A stretch of 64,000 nt of DNA from Geomonas subterranea (GCF_019063845.1 NZ_CP077683.1:372001-436000), one strand, 5' to 3'. Shown: positions 1 through 9,115, numbered from the stretch's first letter. The notes: a model not told the origin generated them from the sequence alone. Numbers and translations: made by a program.

Positions 1-282
1 GGCAAGACCACGGCCGCCGGCGAGGAGGTCTTCTTCGTGACCGACAACGGCGCCGGCTTCGACATGAGCTACCAGTCCAAGCTGTTCAAGCCCTTCGAGC
101 GTCTGCACGGTTCCGAGTTCGACGGGGTGGGGATAGGGCTTGCGACGTCGCACCAGATAGTCGAGCGGCACGGCGGCAGGATCTGGGGCGAAGGGACGGT
201 GGGCAGGGGCGCTACCTTCTACTTCACCCTGGGGGGACGATGTGAGCACGAGGTAACAGCAGCAGGGGACGTGGCTCGTTAA
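1..282 (+). CDS. Sensor histidine kinase, C-terminal fragment (5' end outside window)
   Basis: The reading frame is open from the first base and ends at 282. It carries the last part of a histidine kinase ATPase domain: the G1 box DNGAGFD, the F box FKPFERLH and the G2 box GVGIGLA, then the closing beta strands. The N box and the dimerisation/phosphoacceptor domain lie upstream, outside the window. [18 protein letters not shown] resembles the bacteriophytochrome/PAS class of kinases. The kinase would autophosphorylate a histidine and pass the phosphate to a response regulator, but its signal and partner cannot be seen here. A valine codon GTG at 37 could be read as a start, but the domain would then lack its beginning, so it is treated as partial. 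Confidence 0.9.
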   Translation, partial: GKTTAAGEEVFFVTDNGAGFDMSYQSKLFKPFERLHGSEFDGVGIGLATSHQIVERHGGRIWGEGTVGRGATFYFTLGGRCEHEVTAAGDVAR

Positions 283-316
283 ACCGCGTCCCCTGGTCTG
301 TTAATGGGAGTGCAAA

Positions 317-1177
317 TTATTTGAGCGGCAGGTAGATGTCGGTGACCAACTCGTGCTCGGCCACGTCCGGCATCAGGTTCAGGTAGTGGAAAAAGAGCGG
401 GAAATCCCTCAATTCCTCTCCGCTTTTGGGGAACCAGTCGCGGTAGAGCGGATAGACGCTATCGCCGATCCGGTCGTGGGAGCCCAGGTGCCGCACCACG
501 GCGCAGCGGCCGCCCGGGATCACGCCGTTTAACACCCCCTGCTGGTTCTCCGGCACCTCCTGTGAAACCTCGCCGCAGATATCGAAACGGAACTGCTCCG
601 GCTCCACGTTCGCGGGATCGTCGTAGACTATGCCGAAGGTTCGCGACTCCTTTACCGGCGACAACCCGCTTTGCTTGCGCCACTCGATGAACTTCAGCGC
701 CGAATCGTCCAGCTTTTCCGGCGCGCCCCGGTGGGCCAGGACCGCAATCCGCGTCTCGGTGAACTCCATTGTTTTCACGTCCATATCTCCTCTCCTTTCA
801 TTGGGCGGCAGCCGGAAGCGTTCCTTCCAAGGCTGCCATCTGGGTGATTTCCTGAACTGAGAGGGGGACTGTCCGAATATCTGCCGGAAGGCGCGGGCAA
901 ACGCTTCCGGGCTTTCGAATCCTGCGTCGAGTGCGATGTCGATGATGCGCTCGTCGCGGCGGTAGACAAGCCGGTAGGAGGCGTGCTTCAGCCGCAGTTG
1001 CCGGATGTAGGCGAGGACCCCGGTGCCGGTGTAGAGCGAGAATTGCCGGTGGAAGTGGAACTTGGAGAAATGCGCCACCCGGCTCAGCCGCTCGACCGTC
1101 AACGGTTCGTCCAGGTGCCGCTCGATGTAACGCAACACCCTGTCGAACCTCTCCGCGTATGCCTGTGCTTTATCCAT
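317..1177 (-). CDS. AraC-family transcriptional regulator with GyrI-like effector domain
   Basis: The 286-residue protein has two domains. Residues about 8-110 form an AraC-type double helix-turn-helix, with IDIALDAGFESPEAFARAFRQIFGQSPSQFR as the second, most conserved helix pair; the sequence is cited here only by its ends, IDIALDAGF and GQSPSQFR. Residues about 130-285 resemble the GyrI-like small-molecule binding domain found in Rob and SoxS-like multidrug regulators. This order (DNA-binding domain first) is normal for the family. It lies alone, transcribed toward the kinase fragment, so its targets are not apparent. Such proteins usually bind lipophilic compounds and activate efflux or stress genes; that role is inferred from the family only. 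Confidence 0.9.
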   Translation of the reverse strand: MDKAQAYAERFDRVLRYIERHLDEPLTVERLSRVAHFSKFHFHRQFSLYTGTGVLAYIRQLRLKHASYRLVYRRDERIIDIALDAGFESPEAFARAFRQIFGQSPSQFRKSPRWQPWKERFRLPPNERRGDMDVKTMEFTETRIAVLAHRGAPEKLDDSALKFIEWRKQSGLSPVKESRTFGIVYDDPANVEPEQFRFDICGEVSQEVPENQQGVLNGVIPGGRCAVVRHLGSHDRIGDSVYPLYRDWFPKSGEELRDFPLFFHYLNLMPDVAEHELVTDIYLPLK

Positions 1178-1442
1178 GTTGATGCCCCTCTCGATTCGCC
1201 GCTCATCCTACGTGATCTTCGAGAGAGATTCCTGACCGAAATTGCTCAAATCGCGGCGCCAGTTTGCCTTCAGGTAGGATTGAGCATCGGTGGATGCGGT
1301 GCCAGGTCTTGAAAAATCACTTTTCATATACAAGCATGTGCAATTTGGGCCAAGTACCGGAAGAACCTTGTTTCATATTTCACCTCAATTTCCTTATAAT
1401 CAAAGGGGATGCAGCGTGTCCCTTATGAAAAGGAGCACAGAG

Positions 1443-1607
1443 ATGAAAACGAAAATCCGGTACCTGGTTGCACTCGTGGTGTTACCGGCACTGCTGTCGG
1501 CCTGCATTGTCGTGCCGGTGGACGGTTATTACGGGCACCCCCACGGATATTATTACGACGGCTATGATGGCCATTATGGTCGCGGCCCGTATGGCGGGCG
1601 CAGGTAG
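1443..1607 (+). CDS. Small glycine/tyrosine/histidine-rich lipoprotein
   Basis: The 54-residue product starts with a charged MKTKIR segment, a hydrophobic stretch and the lipobox LLSAC, so Cys21 would be lipidated after signal peptidase II cleavage. The mature part is only about 34 residues and is rich in Gly, Tyr and His (YYGHPHGYYYDGYDGH). The start at 1443 is chosen because AGGAG lies seven bases upstream; an in-frame ATG at 1425 lacks a comparable site. Similar short YGHPH-type lipoproteins occur widely next to stress and envelope genes, without assigned function. The His/Tyr pattern might bind metal, which is a guess. Confidence 0.7.
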   Translation: MKTKIRYLVALVVLPALLSACIVVPVDGYYGHPHGYYYDGYDGHYGRGPYGGRR

Positions 1608-1709
1608 AAAGTACGGACCACCTCCAAGGTAAGGCTGCCGGTGGTCCATGAGGCCTGTGGCAATGAGCCGGCACCGACAGCGAGACCTTGCGGCAGTTGT
1701 CAATAGTGC

Positions 1710-2261
1710 CTAGTTCGGCTTCAGGTACGATTGAGCGTCGTACGAGAACTGGCGGGCGGTCGCGTCAAAGGCCTCGTCTTCGCTGTAGGTAAAGGCGTTG
1801 ACCCAGGCAAACGGCAGGAGACCAAGCCATAGCGCACCCTTTCTCGTGATGTCATACCTGTACGTGTCCTTCATCTGACCATCGACGTAGACGTTGTACT
1901 GGACGATGTAGCCGTCCCTCGTGCTCCAGACCGGCAACAACGTCAGGGTGGAAACAGAGAGGTATCCGAAAGCGAACGCTGGAATCGTCATCGGTTTCCA
2001 CTTTGTCTGGACATCGAGGAACAGCCCTTTCTCCGGCTTCTCATCGACTTGCACCATTTTCCTGCACAAGCTGGCATCCCTGAACACGTTCTGAAGCGTG
2101 CTGTACCCGCCTACATCCAGGATGTTGAAACTCCCGATGTTGTAATACATGACATCGCAGGTCCCGTTGTTCATCTTCCGGTCCAGTGCAGCCGCTGGAA
2201 AATCACGGTAGGTAACGCAACCGGAAAGTATCAAGCACAGTATCAAAAGAGCGGGTTTCAT
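1710..2261 (-). CDS. Predicted lipoprotein of unknown function
   Basis: The product (183 residues) begins MKPALLILCLILSGCVTYR, a clear lipoprotein signal with lipobox LSGC. The start at 2261 is preferred over an in-frame ATG at 2276 because AGGAGA sits just upstream and it gives a canonical signal peptide. The mature protein shows no catalytic motif that I recognise. A hydrophobic stretch near residues 90-115 (IPAFAFGYLSVSTLTLLPVW) and another around 145-160 suggest close contact with a membrane. It stands alone between the small lipoprotein gene and a long intergenic region. Confidence 0.75.
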   Translation of the reverse strand: MKPALLILCLILSGCVTYRDFPAAALDRKMNNGTCDVMYYNIGSFNILDVGGYSTLQNVFRDASLCRKMVQVDEKPEKGLFLDVQTKWKPMTIPAFAFGYLSVSTLTLLPVWSTRDGYIVQYNVYVDGQMKDTYRYDITRKGALWLGLLPFAWVNAFTYSEDEAFDATARQFSYDAQSYLKPN

Positions 2262-2840
2262 GTTTTCTCCTGTCACTCCATCCAGGTCTGCATCGCGTCT
2301 GCAATTTAAATTAAAGGCATCTACCGATCAAGTTCTTTCTGCGACCTTTCCGGGCTCCATCCATGACTCACTCATCCGGATGCCGACAGGGGGTGTTGAC
2401 TTAGAGCGCGTTAACGGTACGGTAGCTGACGTGCCACCCCGCCACTAACGGCTGTGCCATCGTAAGGGAGATGCCGTGATGGATGATCTAGCTAAAAAAG
2501 GATAGAAAAGCTGACAGATAAGGGAATTGCCCATCTGGAAGCAGGCAGATACAGGCGCCGTCATAATGTTAACTGTCATTCACAAATGTTTCCATTCAAC
2601 CAGTTTCCGTGCGGCAGTCGGATCCCGTGGAGCGCGAATCCGCTACGAATAGTTGCGTCGGGGGCACTCCCGGAGCCAACTGGGATTTCCCCAGCTGCGC
2701 CACCCAGTACGGCGCCAGCTCACAATGCGCGGATCCGGTAACCGGATCTGCACCCTCCAGAACGATCGCGTCATCCCTGGAAGGGAGCGCTGTCACCTTC
2801 ATGGAAGGCGAAATCCGGCTATGATACGAAAACCGCTTAG

Positions 2841-2953
2841 CCACGGAGAAAATCTGAGAAAATCTGAGAACGGCACGACACTTTGAGGGGGAAACCCCTC
2901 TTTTTTGTTTTTGATTTCCGCTTTTCTCAGAAGTCATCAGATTTTCTCCGTGG
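2841..2953. repeat. Inverted-repeat element with an internal terminator-like hairpin
   Basis: The arms CCACGGAGAAAATCTGA (2841-2857) and TCAGATTTTCTCCGTGG (2937-2953) are perfect 17-bp inverted copies. The sequence AAAATCTGAG is repeated twice in tandem within the left side. The centre contains the terminator-like hairpin annotated separately. It looks like a small palindromic mobile repeat rather than part of a gene. Confidence 0.65.
2885..2906 (+). terminator. Rho-independent terminator-like hairpin
   Basis: The stem GAGGGG (2885-2890) pairs with CCCCTC (2895-2900) around a GAAA loop, followed by six T residues (2901-2906). No plus-strand gene ends nearby, so it may belong to the repeat element or insulate the channel gene at 3022. 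Confidence 0.6.
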
Positions 2954-3021
2954 CCAATGGTTCTAGGTTATACTGCTATGAGAGTGAACGGCAGCGCGGA
3001 CTGTGGGGTGAGAGGAAGGAT

Positions 3022-4155
3022 ATGGCGATTGTGGCGATGATTCTCGGGGCTCTGCTGGTGCTCCTGGTGCTGTGGGAGGGATTCGAGACCATCATCCTGC
3101 CGCGCCGGGTGACGCGACGCTTCCGCATCACGCGGGTCTTCTACCGCAGCAGCTGGCGTCCCTGGACCTGGCTCATCTACAACTTCGTTCCGGCCCGGCG
3201 TCGGGAAACCTGGCTGAGCTACTTCGGACCGCTGTCGCTGCTGCTTCTTTTGAGCCTCTGGGCGGCCGTGCTCATCGTCGGTTTCGCGCTCATCCACTGG
3301 GGGGGATCCTGGCTTTTCTACCGCGACGGCGGCACCGCCCTCATAAGTGACATCTACCTGAGCGGCACCACCTTCTTCACCCTCGGCATCGGCGACGTGG
3401 TGCCTAAAACGAGCCTGGGACGCCTGCTGGTGGTAATCGAATCGGGGATGGGATTCGCGTTCCTGGCCCTGATAATCAGCTACCTGCCGGCCCTGAACCA
3501 GTCGTTTGCCCGGCGCGAAGTGAGCATCTCCCTGCTCGACGCCCGGGCCGGTTCGCCTCCCACCGCTTCGGAGATGCTGCGCAGACACGGCCACCAGGGA
3601 GGCGCGGAATCGCTTCGCGAACTGCTGCACGAGTGGGAGCGCTGGTCCGCGGAATTTCTCGAAGGGCATCTTTCCTACCCCGTACTCGCCTATTTCCGTT
3701 CCCAACACGACAACCAGTCCTGGCTGGCCGGGCTCACCGCGATCCTGGACACCTGCGCCCTGATCATGGCGGGGGTCGAGGGGAGCTGCAACCGCCAGGC
3801 GGAGCTCACCTTCGCCATGTCGCGCCACGCGGTAGTCGATCTCGCGCTCGTGTTCAGGACCCAGCCCCGGCAACTGAGCTCCGACCGGCTCCCGTCGGCG
3901 AAGCTGGACGAGATCTGCGACATCCTGCGCCGCAGCGGCCACAAGCTGAAGGAGCGGGCCGTCCTGGAACAGAACCTTGCCGAACTCCGCCTCATGTACG
4001 AGCCCTACGTGGTTGCGCTCTCCCGGCACTTCAAGGTCAGTCTTCCCCCGTGGGTGGCGCGGGAAAACGGGGTGGACAACTGGCAGGCCAGCTTCTGGAA
4101 GCCCCCGTCGAAGCGCCACAAAGCCCCTGAGGAGATTGAGGAAAGGCATTTCTGA
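3022..4155 (+). CDS. Potassium-channel-like membrane protein
   Basis: The 377-residue protein has an N-terminal membrane helix (MAIVAMILGALLVLLVLWEG), a second helix around residues 70-95, a pore region and a further helix. The filter-like segment TLGIGDVVP follows TTFFTLGIGD, which resembles the two-TM ion channel signature but reads GIGD instead of GYGD. The C-terminal 200 residues are soluble and helical, with no nucleotide-binding or RCK (GxGxxG) motif seen. The start at 3022 has AGGAAGG just upstream; the open frame extends back to 2905, but that part overlaps the repeat element. It probably conducts cations across the inner membrane; ion selectivity is uncertain because of the altered filter. 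Confidence 0.8.
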   Translation: MAIVAMILGALLVLLVLWEGFETIILPRRVTRRFRITRVFYRSSWRPWTWLIYNFVPARRRETWLSYFGPLSLLLLLSLWAAVLIVGFALIHWGGSWLFYRDGGTALISDIYLSGTTFFTLGIGDVVPKTSLGRLLVVIESGMGFAFLALIISYLPALNQSFARREVSISLLDARAGSPPTASEMLRRHGHQGGAESLRELLHEWERWSAEFLEGHLSYPVLAYFRSQHDNQSWLAGLTAILDTCALIMAGVEGSCNRQAELTFAMSRHAVVDLALVFRTQPRQLSSDRLPSAKLDEICDILRRSGHKLKERAVLEQNLAELRLMYEPYVVALSRHFKVSLPPWVARENGVDNWQASFWKPPSKRHKAPEEIEERHF

Positions 4156-4410
4156 GCCGTTGAGTGAAGTGTCCCCGTCGCTTCCTTTTTCCCTGAGGTG
4201 GCTCCCCGAATTCTCCGCCGGTAGTTTTAATTCTCGCCAGCGTTTTCCCATTTCCAGGACCTCCCCCCGATCCCTTCAGAGCGAATTCCCTTTTTGAAAG
4301 GGCCCGCCTGTGCTATTGAAAAAAACGGAAAGATTCGTGAGCAGGAGCGAATGCGCACTGGCCACGGAGGAACACCGGCTGTGCGGCTTGAGGCAAAAGG
4401 AATTTGAATT

Positions 4411-5484
4411 ATGGCATCCCATGATTTTGAGCGGGAAAAAGCACTTTTCAGGAAATACTACGAGACTAACGAGAAGCGGTTGATTGCGGCGAAGGACTCC
4501 TTTGTCGACATCGTCAGGAGCCTGGTCAGCCAGACTGGAGCGGGGGCGACCATCAAGGTCGAGGGGCGCGTCAAGGACAAAGAGGAGTGCATCAAAAAGT
4601 TCCAGCGCAAATACCAGGGGAAACTCGAGGCCGACGAGCAACCCTACCAAATCAGGGACTTCATCTCGGACCTGATAGGCGTGCGAATCGTCTGCCTCTA
4701 TGAAGACGAGGTCCCGATGGTGTCGGAACTGCTGCAGCGCAACTTCAAGATCCTGAACGTCACCGACAAGACTTCCGCCGTGGAGAGCACGGAAGACTCC
4801 TTCGGCTACAAGGGGCTGCACATGGACCTGGCCCTGGACCCTGAGGCGGTTTATCCCGCCAGGAACCTGCCGCCGGCTGATCTCTGCTTCGAGGTGCAGA
4901 TTCGTTCCCTGATCCAGGACGCGTGGAGCATGCTGGACCACAAGATCAAGTACAAGAAGTCGATCCCGGTGGATCTGAAGCGCAGGATCAACGTGCTCGC
5001 CGCCCTTTTCGAGCTTGCGGACCGCGAATTTAAAGAGATCAGGAACGCGACCTCCGACCTGATGCAGCAGGCGACGGTGACGCAGATTGAACCGGAAGCG
5101 CCGGGTCAGGCAGTTACCGCAGGCTCGAGGACGGTGAACGCCTTTAACTTCGTGCCCATTGCGGGGCACTTTTTCCGGGACTTTGTCTTTGACGACGAGA
5201 AGGTTGATGATTTTGTCCAGGACATATTGGAACAAAACAGCACCCTGCAAAAGGCCGAACTGCACAGGTGTCTGAACGAGAATCTGAAGGTCGTCAGGGA
5301 GTACCGCGACCATGTGCTCGCGGAAAACCCGGAGAGGACCTTCAGTGCCTACACCTCGATCAGGCACTGTCTCTATCTCTACGATCAGGAGAAGTTTTCA
5401 CGCATCCTGTCGAGAAGGAACAGGGAGCGTTTCGCCGTATGGTTGAAGGCCAATCAGCCCCCCCCTGTAACAGCGCAGCCCTGA
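4411..5484 (+). CDS. RelA/SpoT-domain protein (putative (p)ppGpp synthetase-like)
   Basis: The 357-residue protein carries a RelA/SpoT nucleotidyltransferase domain at residues about 45-200: the basic strand KVEGRVKDKEECIKKF, RDFISDLIGVRIVCLYEDE, GYKGLHMDL and FEVQIRSLIQDAWSMLDHK. These match the ppGpp synthetase core that transfers pyrophosphate from ATP to GDP/GTP. There is no HD hydrolase domain and no TGS/ACT regulatory region, so it is a small synthetase-like protein with a 150-residue helical C-terminal extension of unknown role. Activity and product are inferred from the family. It is a single gene. A degenerate copy of its last 40 residues occurs at 14258-14383. Confidence 0.85.
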   Translation: MASHDFEREKALFRKYYETNEKRLIAAKDSFVDIVRSLVSQTGAGATIKVEGRVKDKEECIKKFQRKYQGKLEADEQPYQIRDFISDLIGVRIVCLYEDEVPMVSELLQRNFKILNVTDKTSAVESTEDSFGYKGLHMDLALDPEAVYPARNLPPADLCFEVQIRSLIQDAWSMLDHKIKYKKSIPVDLKRRINVLAALFELADREFKEIRNATSDLMQQATVTQIEPEAPGQAVTAGSRTVNAFNFVPIAGHFFRDFVFDDEKVDDFVQDILEQNSTLQKAELHRCLNENLKVVREYRDHVLAENPERTFSAYTSIRHCLYLYDQEKFSRILSRRNRERFAVWLKANQPPPVTAQP

Positions 5485-5733
5485 TCCGCTGTTTCTGCTC
5501 CGACACCTTTTACCCCTCCCAGAATGACAACTCTTTCCGGCAGACCACGGCAGCCGCCATTGGGCCAAAAGCTGGACGGTTTTCAGCGCCCTCAGGGGCG
5601 ATTGGAGTATTTAACAGCTCCAGCTTGCATTGCGTCAGCCACGTTGTATGCTCAACGAAGTTTCATTGGTGGTAGTTAACTAATCAGAAGAAGGGCCAGG
5701 GCTTTCGCTGAAGCGAAGCAAGGGAGGTGCGAC

Positions 5734-6165
5734 GTGGGTTATCGGATTATACGGAACTACCGGAACATGCCCCCAACGAAGTTTCACGTCTTTGTGCAGA
5801 GGGTGGCAGCTGCGCTGGCTGACAAGACCAGGTTTCCCGATTCATTTTGGGAAGGGAGATTGGCGCTGCTCCAGGCGTTTCTGGCTGCAGTGGTCAAACA
5901 CGATGCGGTGTATAACGAGTCCATCATGGGGAACAGGCTGTTGATTATGGAACGCGACGTACTCCAGGCGCAGCTCGTCATTTACCTCGACCAAATTGTT
6001 TTGCACCTCGAAATGGCCGCCATTTCGAGACCTGACGTGTACAGCGCCTCAGGATTTGACCTGAGCAAGGACAGAAGGGGACGCGGCCGGGGCAAGGCTG
6101 TAAATGCAGCACTCGGTGCAGCTCAGAGCGAGCCGGGAGAAGGGGAGGGCGGTACTTCATCTTGA
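5734..6165 (+). CDS. Hypothetical protein
   Basis: The 143-residue product starts with GTG at 5734, about ten bases after GGGAGG. Residues 1-105 look like a helical globular domain (ALLQAFLAAVVKHDAVYNES, QLVIYLDQIVLHLEMAA), and the last 35 residues are basic, then Gly/Glu/Ser-rich and probably disordered. There is no signal peptide or membrane helix. I do not recognise the family. The helical pattern is reminiscent of four-helix 23S-rRNA-intervening-sequence-type or cell-division-type small proteins, but this is weak. It is a single gene bounded downstream by AT-rich DNA. Confidence 0.6.
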   Translation: MGYRIIRNYRNMPPTKFHVFVQRVAAALADKTRFPDSFWEGRLALLQAFLAAVVKHDAVYNESIMGNRLLIMERDVLQAQLVIYLDQIVLHLEMAAISRPDVYSASGFDLSKDRRGRGRGKAVNAALGAAQSEPGEGEGGTSS

Positions 6166-6314
6166 TGCCCGGCTCTCCGACGCAAAATAGCATTATCCCG
6201 CCTCTTTGCCAGGGGGTGTCCCTCGACACCCTCTATTTCATTCATCTTCCGCCAGTTTCCCTTCATTCCTGACAGCCCGTACGTCGTCGTCCGCGTCCAG
6301 CCCTTCTTTCCTGC

Positions 6315-6600
6315 CCCCGTTAATTCATAAATCGTCATTCAGATCTTGATAATCGCCATTTAAACTTAATCAAAGGAGAGTTGTACGATGTTAATCATGA
6401 TTTACATGAGGTAAATCGTGATTGTTATCGTGTGAACGTTGATGCACGTCCCGTCAGGCAAGATAGATAAGTTGTAAATCTCCATTTAGTTGTTACAAAT
6501 CTTGATCAATGAATTACAAATGGACGTGAGCAGGTTATATATCAACGTTTACGTGATACAAATCGTGATGCACGTGAACAAAATTAAGCTGAAAGCGAAC
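6315..6600. repeat. AT-rich stretch with degenerate short repeats
   Basis: The motif AAATCGTGAT or close variants recurs (near 6330, 6413, 6497 and 6560), mixed with GATGCACGT (6440, 6567) and GTTGTAAATC/GTTACAAATC. Base composition is far more AT-rich than in neighbouring genes. No coding frame longer than a few codons is present. The function is unknown. Confidence 0.4.
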
Positions 6601-6666
6601 TAAACGAAGATACACAAGAACTAAATAGAGGTGCTTGAGCCCAATCTTGATTTGCAGAGGGATTAA

Positions 6667-6736
6667 GGGGACGGAGTTGATCTGTTGACTATTCGTGCCG
6701 TTTTCTGCTCTCAGTCAACTAATCAACTCCGTCCCC
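6667..6736. repeat. Repeat family A, copy 1 (70-bp hairpin)
   Basis: The outer arms GGGGACGGAGTTGAT and ATCAACTCCGTCCCC pair perfectly, and inner segments CTGTTGACT / AGTCAACT extend the stem. The loop contains GCCGTTTTCTGCTC. Flanks are GATTAA on the left and TTGCTT on the right. Three near-identical copies occur at 9000, 13802 and 16036. The form suggests a REP-like or miniature mobile repeat; no transposase was found in the window. Confidence 0.85.
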
Positions 6737-6762
6737 TTTGCTTCCTTGCTTCCTGCGGATCA

Positions 6763-7968
6763 CTAATAGCTGCCGGATGCGCCGCCTCCTCCGAAGGTAC
6801 CACCGCCCGGTTGAAATCCTTTAGCCTGTGGCACATTGGCCGCCGGGGTGAGGGGCTGGATCGCCGCCAACGCCTCGGCATCGAGACCGTAGAGGCGCGG
6901 TTCAAGAAGCGGTTCGGCGGTAAAGGCGCCCCGGCAGCGCTTCGAACCGGCGCGCAGCCAGCGCAGCAGGCCGAACGCGAGACCCGCCAACAACAGTCCC
7001 GCTGCCGTCAACTCCTCGGCAAGATGCCCGAAATGTATGTAGTACTTGAGGGTGATGATCGACAGGATAGAGGAGACGACGCCGAACCAGAGGAGGGCCC
7101 GGTCGCGGCGGCCGATCCCCATCGCCAGGGCCGCCACCGGCAGGATGGCGGTAAGTAGCGCGCAGAGGGGATCGCTCCAGGGTAGCTGCCATTCTCCCGG
7201 AATCCAGCCGAGCCATTCCCGCCAGAGGAGGCGATGGGCAAAGAGGTTCACGTCGAGGTAGATTCCCGTCCAGGCCGCGAGGCGCATGCTCTCCAAAGAC
7301 CATACGTATCCCCGGGGCAGGCTGTTTCGGCCAGTAAGCCGCAGCTGCGCCCAGATTGCCGCTGCGCCGAGCAGCAGCAAGAGGACGAGCCGGGACAGTC
7401 CCGGTGACTGCCAGAGGAGAACGTCCGCGAGATGGAAGGGAAGACCGGCGAGGGCGAGCATCGCCCCGAACGCGGCCAGGGCGTACCCGTAGCGGACCGT
7501 CAGCATGACCGCTCCGGCCAGGATGATGACGTGTGCCGCCAGCCAAGCCAGGCGCTCCGCGCTGTGCCCCCAGTGGTGAGCGGGGATGGCAACCGCCAGG
7601 GCAAGCATGCCGACCGCCAGCAGCAGCAGCGCCTCCTCGGCGCCGCAGCGGTAGAGGCGGCGGCCGGCAATGAGTTCGTGATCAGCGACCCAGGCGCAGA
7701 GCGGGGCGAAGATCAGGCACAATACGGTGAAGCCGTCTTCCTTGACATTGAACATAACAGCCGGCAGCGCCACCAGAGCCGCCACTACGACTGTGGTGAA
7801 CAAGGCGAGGAGGATGCGGATAAAGACGTTCACCCGCACCAGTTCCGGCCGATAGCGCTCCGCCACCGCAGCGGCCTGCTCAGGGGTGATGATCCCGGCC
7901 TCCTGCCAGCGCCGCGCCTCCTCCACCACCGCCACCCGGCGCTCGCCTTTCTCATAGAGGCGTATCAT
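6763..7968 (-). CDS. Multi-spanning membrane protein, DUF2157-like partner
   Basis: The 401-residue protein begins with a soluble segment (MIRLYEKGERRVAVVEEARRW, then ITPEQAAAVAERY) that resembles the N-terminal helix pair of DUF2157-type proteins. At least nine hydrophobic helices follow from about residue 50 to 345. The tail of about 55 residues ends in a glycine-rich run (PGGGTFGGGGASGSY). The start overlaps the end of the upstream gene by four bases (ATGA), so the two are translationally coupled and probably act as a pair in the inner membrane. No enzymatic motif is visible. A family-A repeat lies directly downstream. Confidence 0.7.
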   Translation of the reverse strand: MIRLYEKGERRVAVVEEARRWQEAGIITPEQAAAVAERYRPELVRVNVFIRILLALFTTVVVAALVALPAVMFNVKEDGFTVLCLIFAPLCAWVADHELIAGRRLYRCGAEEALLLLAVGMLALAVAIPAHHWGHSAERLAWLAAHVIILAGAVMLTVRYGYALAAFGAMLALAGLPFHLADVLLWQSPGLSRLVLLLLLGAAAIWAQLRLTGRNSLPRGYVWSLESMRLAAWTGIYLDVNLFAHRLLWREWLGWIPGEWQLPWSDPLCALLTAILPVAALAMGIGRRDRALLWFGVVSSILSIITLKYYIHFGHLAEELTAAGLLLAGLAFGLLRWLRAGSKRCRGAFTAEPLLEPRLYGLDAEALAAIQPLTPAANVPQAKGFQPGGGTFGGGGASGSY

Positions 7969-8909
7969 TCGGCACTCCGAAAGCGGCGATGCAAGGCCAC
8001 CAGGGCAGTCAGCAACGACGCCGCGCTGACCAGGAAGTAGAGTATGACCCCTTCACTGCTCCAGTGACCGCGATTGAACATGAAGCTGGTGATGCCGAGA
8101 TAGCCATAAAGGACGGCGTACAGGAGAAAGGCGAAGCTGCGTTCCCGCAGGGCATAGAGGGCGCTGCCGCAGCCGGCCAGCAGCAGGCCGGCAAGATAGG
8201 CCAGACCGGTGGCGCGGGAGCCGATCCCGGCGACCAAGGCGGCGAGGAGTACGTTGACCCCGAGGTGCAGGTGGACGGGGAGGAAGTGGCGTTTCCAGCC
8301 GAGCCGGTTCTGTATTGCCCCCGCCGCCACAACCAGGGCTCCGAAGAAGAGGGCGTTGTCGCGAAGGGCGCCATCCCAAAGTCCTGCGCCGAGCAGGCTC
8401 GTCTTGACGCCGAGCCAGGCGCCGAGGGTGGAGAGGGCCAGGGATAGGACCAGGCGGTTGTCAAAATAGTGGGCGCAGAGGAGATACGTCAGGGCTGAGA
8501 CCAGCAGCCACCAGTTCCAGTATTGGGCGAGGAGTTGGTAGCGGAGTTCCAGATAGCCCTGTAGCGTTCCGAGGAGGAGGCAGCCGAGCAGGAGGACATA
8601 GTCGTAAGCCGCGTCGGGGGGCGCTAGTTTTTCCCGAGAGAAGCCTCCGCCGTGGCGCAGGCAGTAGGCAAAACAACCCGCGCACCCCAGGGTAATGGCC
8701 GCGAGCAGGGTCAGGTGGCCGATGGAGGCAAAATGTTTGGCGACAAGCAGACCGAGTCCGGTGGTCAGGATCAGGATGCCGCCATAGAGAAGCAGCCGCA
8801 GTTCCCAATGCACCGAAAATAGCTCCCGATCGAAGATCCGGCGCAGCAGCGCCGCCTGCTCCCGGCTCAGGATTTCGCTACTCTCAAGATCATCCAGTGC
8901 CTCTTGCAC
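7965..8909 (-). CDS. DUF2157-like membrane protein
   Basis: The 314-residue protein starts MQEALDDLESSEILSREQAALLRRI, a short helical domain seen in DUF2157-type proteins, followed by about ten hydrophobic segments covering residues 38-300. It is the first gene of a two-gene minus-strand unit and overlaps the next gene by four bases. The two proteins have the same architecture (soluble helical start, then many membrane spans), so they may be subunits of one complex or diverged paralogues. No function is known to me for the family. A family-A repeat lies upstream at 9000-9069. Confidence 0.7.
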   Translation of the reverse strand: MQEALDDLESSEILSREQAALLRRIFDRELFSVHWELRLLLYGGILILTTGLGLLVAKHFASIGHLTLLAAITLGCAGCFAYCLRHGGGFSREKLAPPDAAYDYVLLLGCLLLGTLQGYLELRYQLLAQYWNWWLLVSALTYLLCAHYFDNRLVLSLALSTLGAWLGVKTSLLGAGLWDGALRDNALFFGALVVAAGAIQNRLGWKRHFLPVHLHLGVNVLLAALVAGIGSRATGLAYLAGLLLAGCGSALYALRERSFAFLLYAVLYGYLGITSFMFNRGHWSSEGVILYFLVSAASLLTALVALHRRFRSAE

Positions 8910-8999
8910 CTTGCCTCCCTTCGTAACGTACTATCTATAACTCGTAGAATCCATCACACCGTTCGAGCCTGATCCTCCTACGACTGCACGTAGGATTAA

Positions 9000-9069
9000 G
9001 GGGACGGAGTTGATCTGTTGACTATTCCTGCCGTTTTCTGCTCTCAGTCAACTAATCAACTCCGTCCCC
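9000..9069. repeat. Repeat family A, copy 2
   Basis: It has the same hairpin as at 6667, with GGGGACGGAGTTGAT / ATCAACTCCGTCCCC arms. The centre differs from copy 1 by one base (TATTCCTGCC versus TATTCGTGCC). It sits between the DUF2157-like pair and the AT-rich gene at 9116. Confidence 0.85.
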
Positions 9070-9115
9070 CTTGCTTCCCAGGAAACTTTGGAAGCCCAAT
9101 GATTACATGAGTGTC

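Larger units (their letters stand above)
2262..3021. other. Intergenic region with palindromes, no convincing gene
   Basis: Short open frames here (2596-2937, 2609-2824, 2653-2886) overlap each other on both strands, have no ribosome site and look like noise. Visible structure consists of an 8-1-8 perfect inverted repeat GATCCGGT-A-ACCGGATC at 2732-2748 and the larger inverted repeat element at 2841-2953. Confidence 0.5.

Noticed and set aside
2596-2937. Short overlapping frames between the lipoprotein and channel genes
   Set aside because: They lie on both strands over a palindromic region without start signals.
6388-6414. Tiny frame MLIMIYMR after AAGGAG, possible leader peptide
   Set aside because: Eight codons only, no downstream plus-strand gene or attenuator; the ribosome-like site may be chance.
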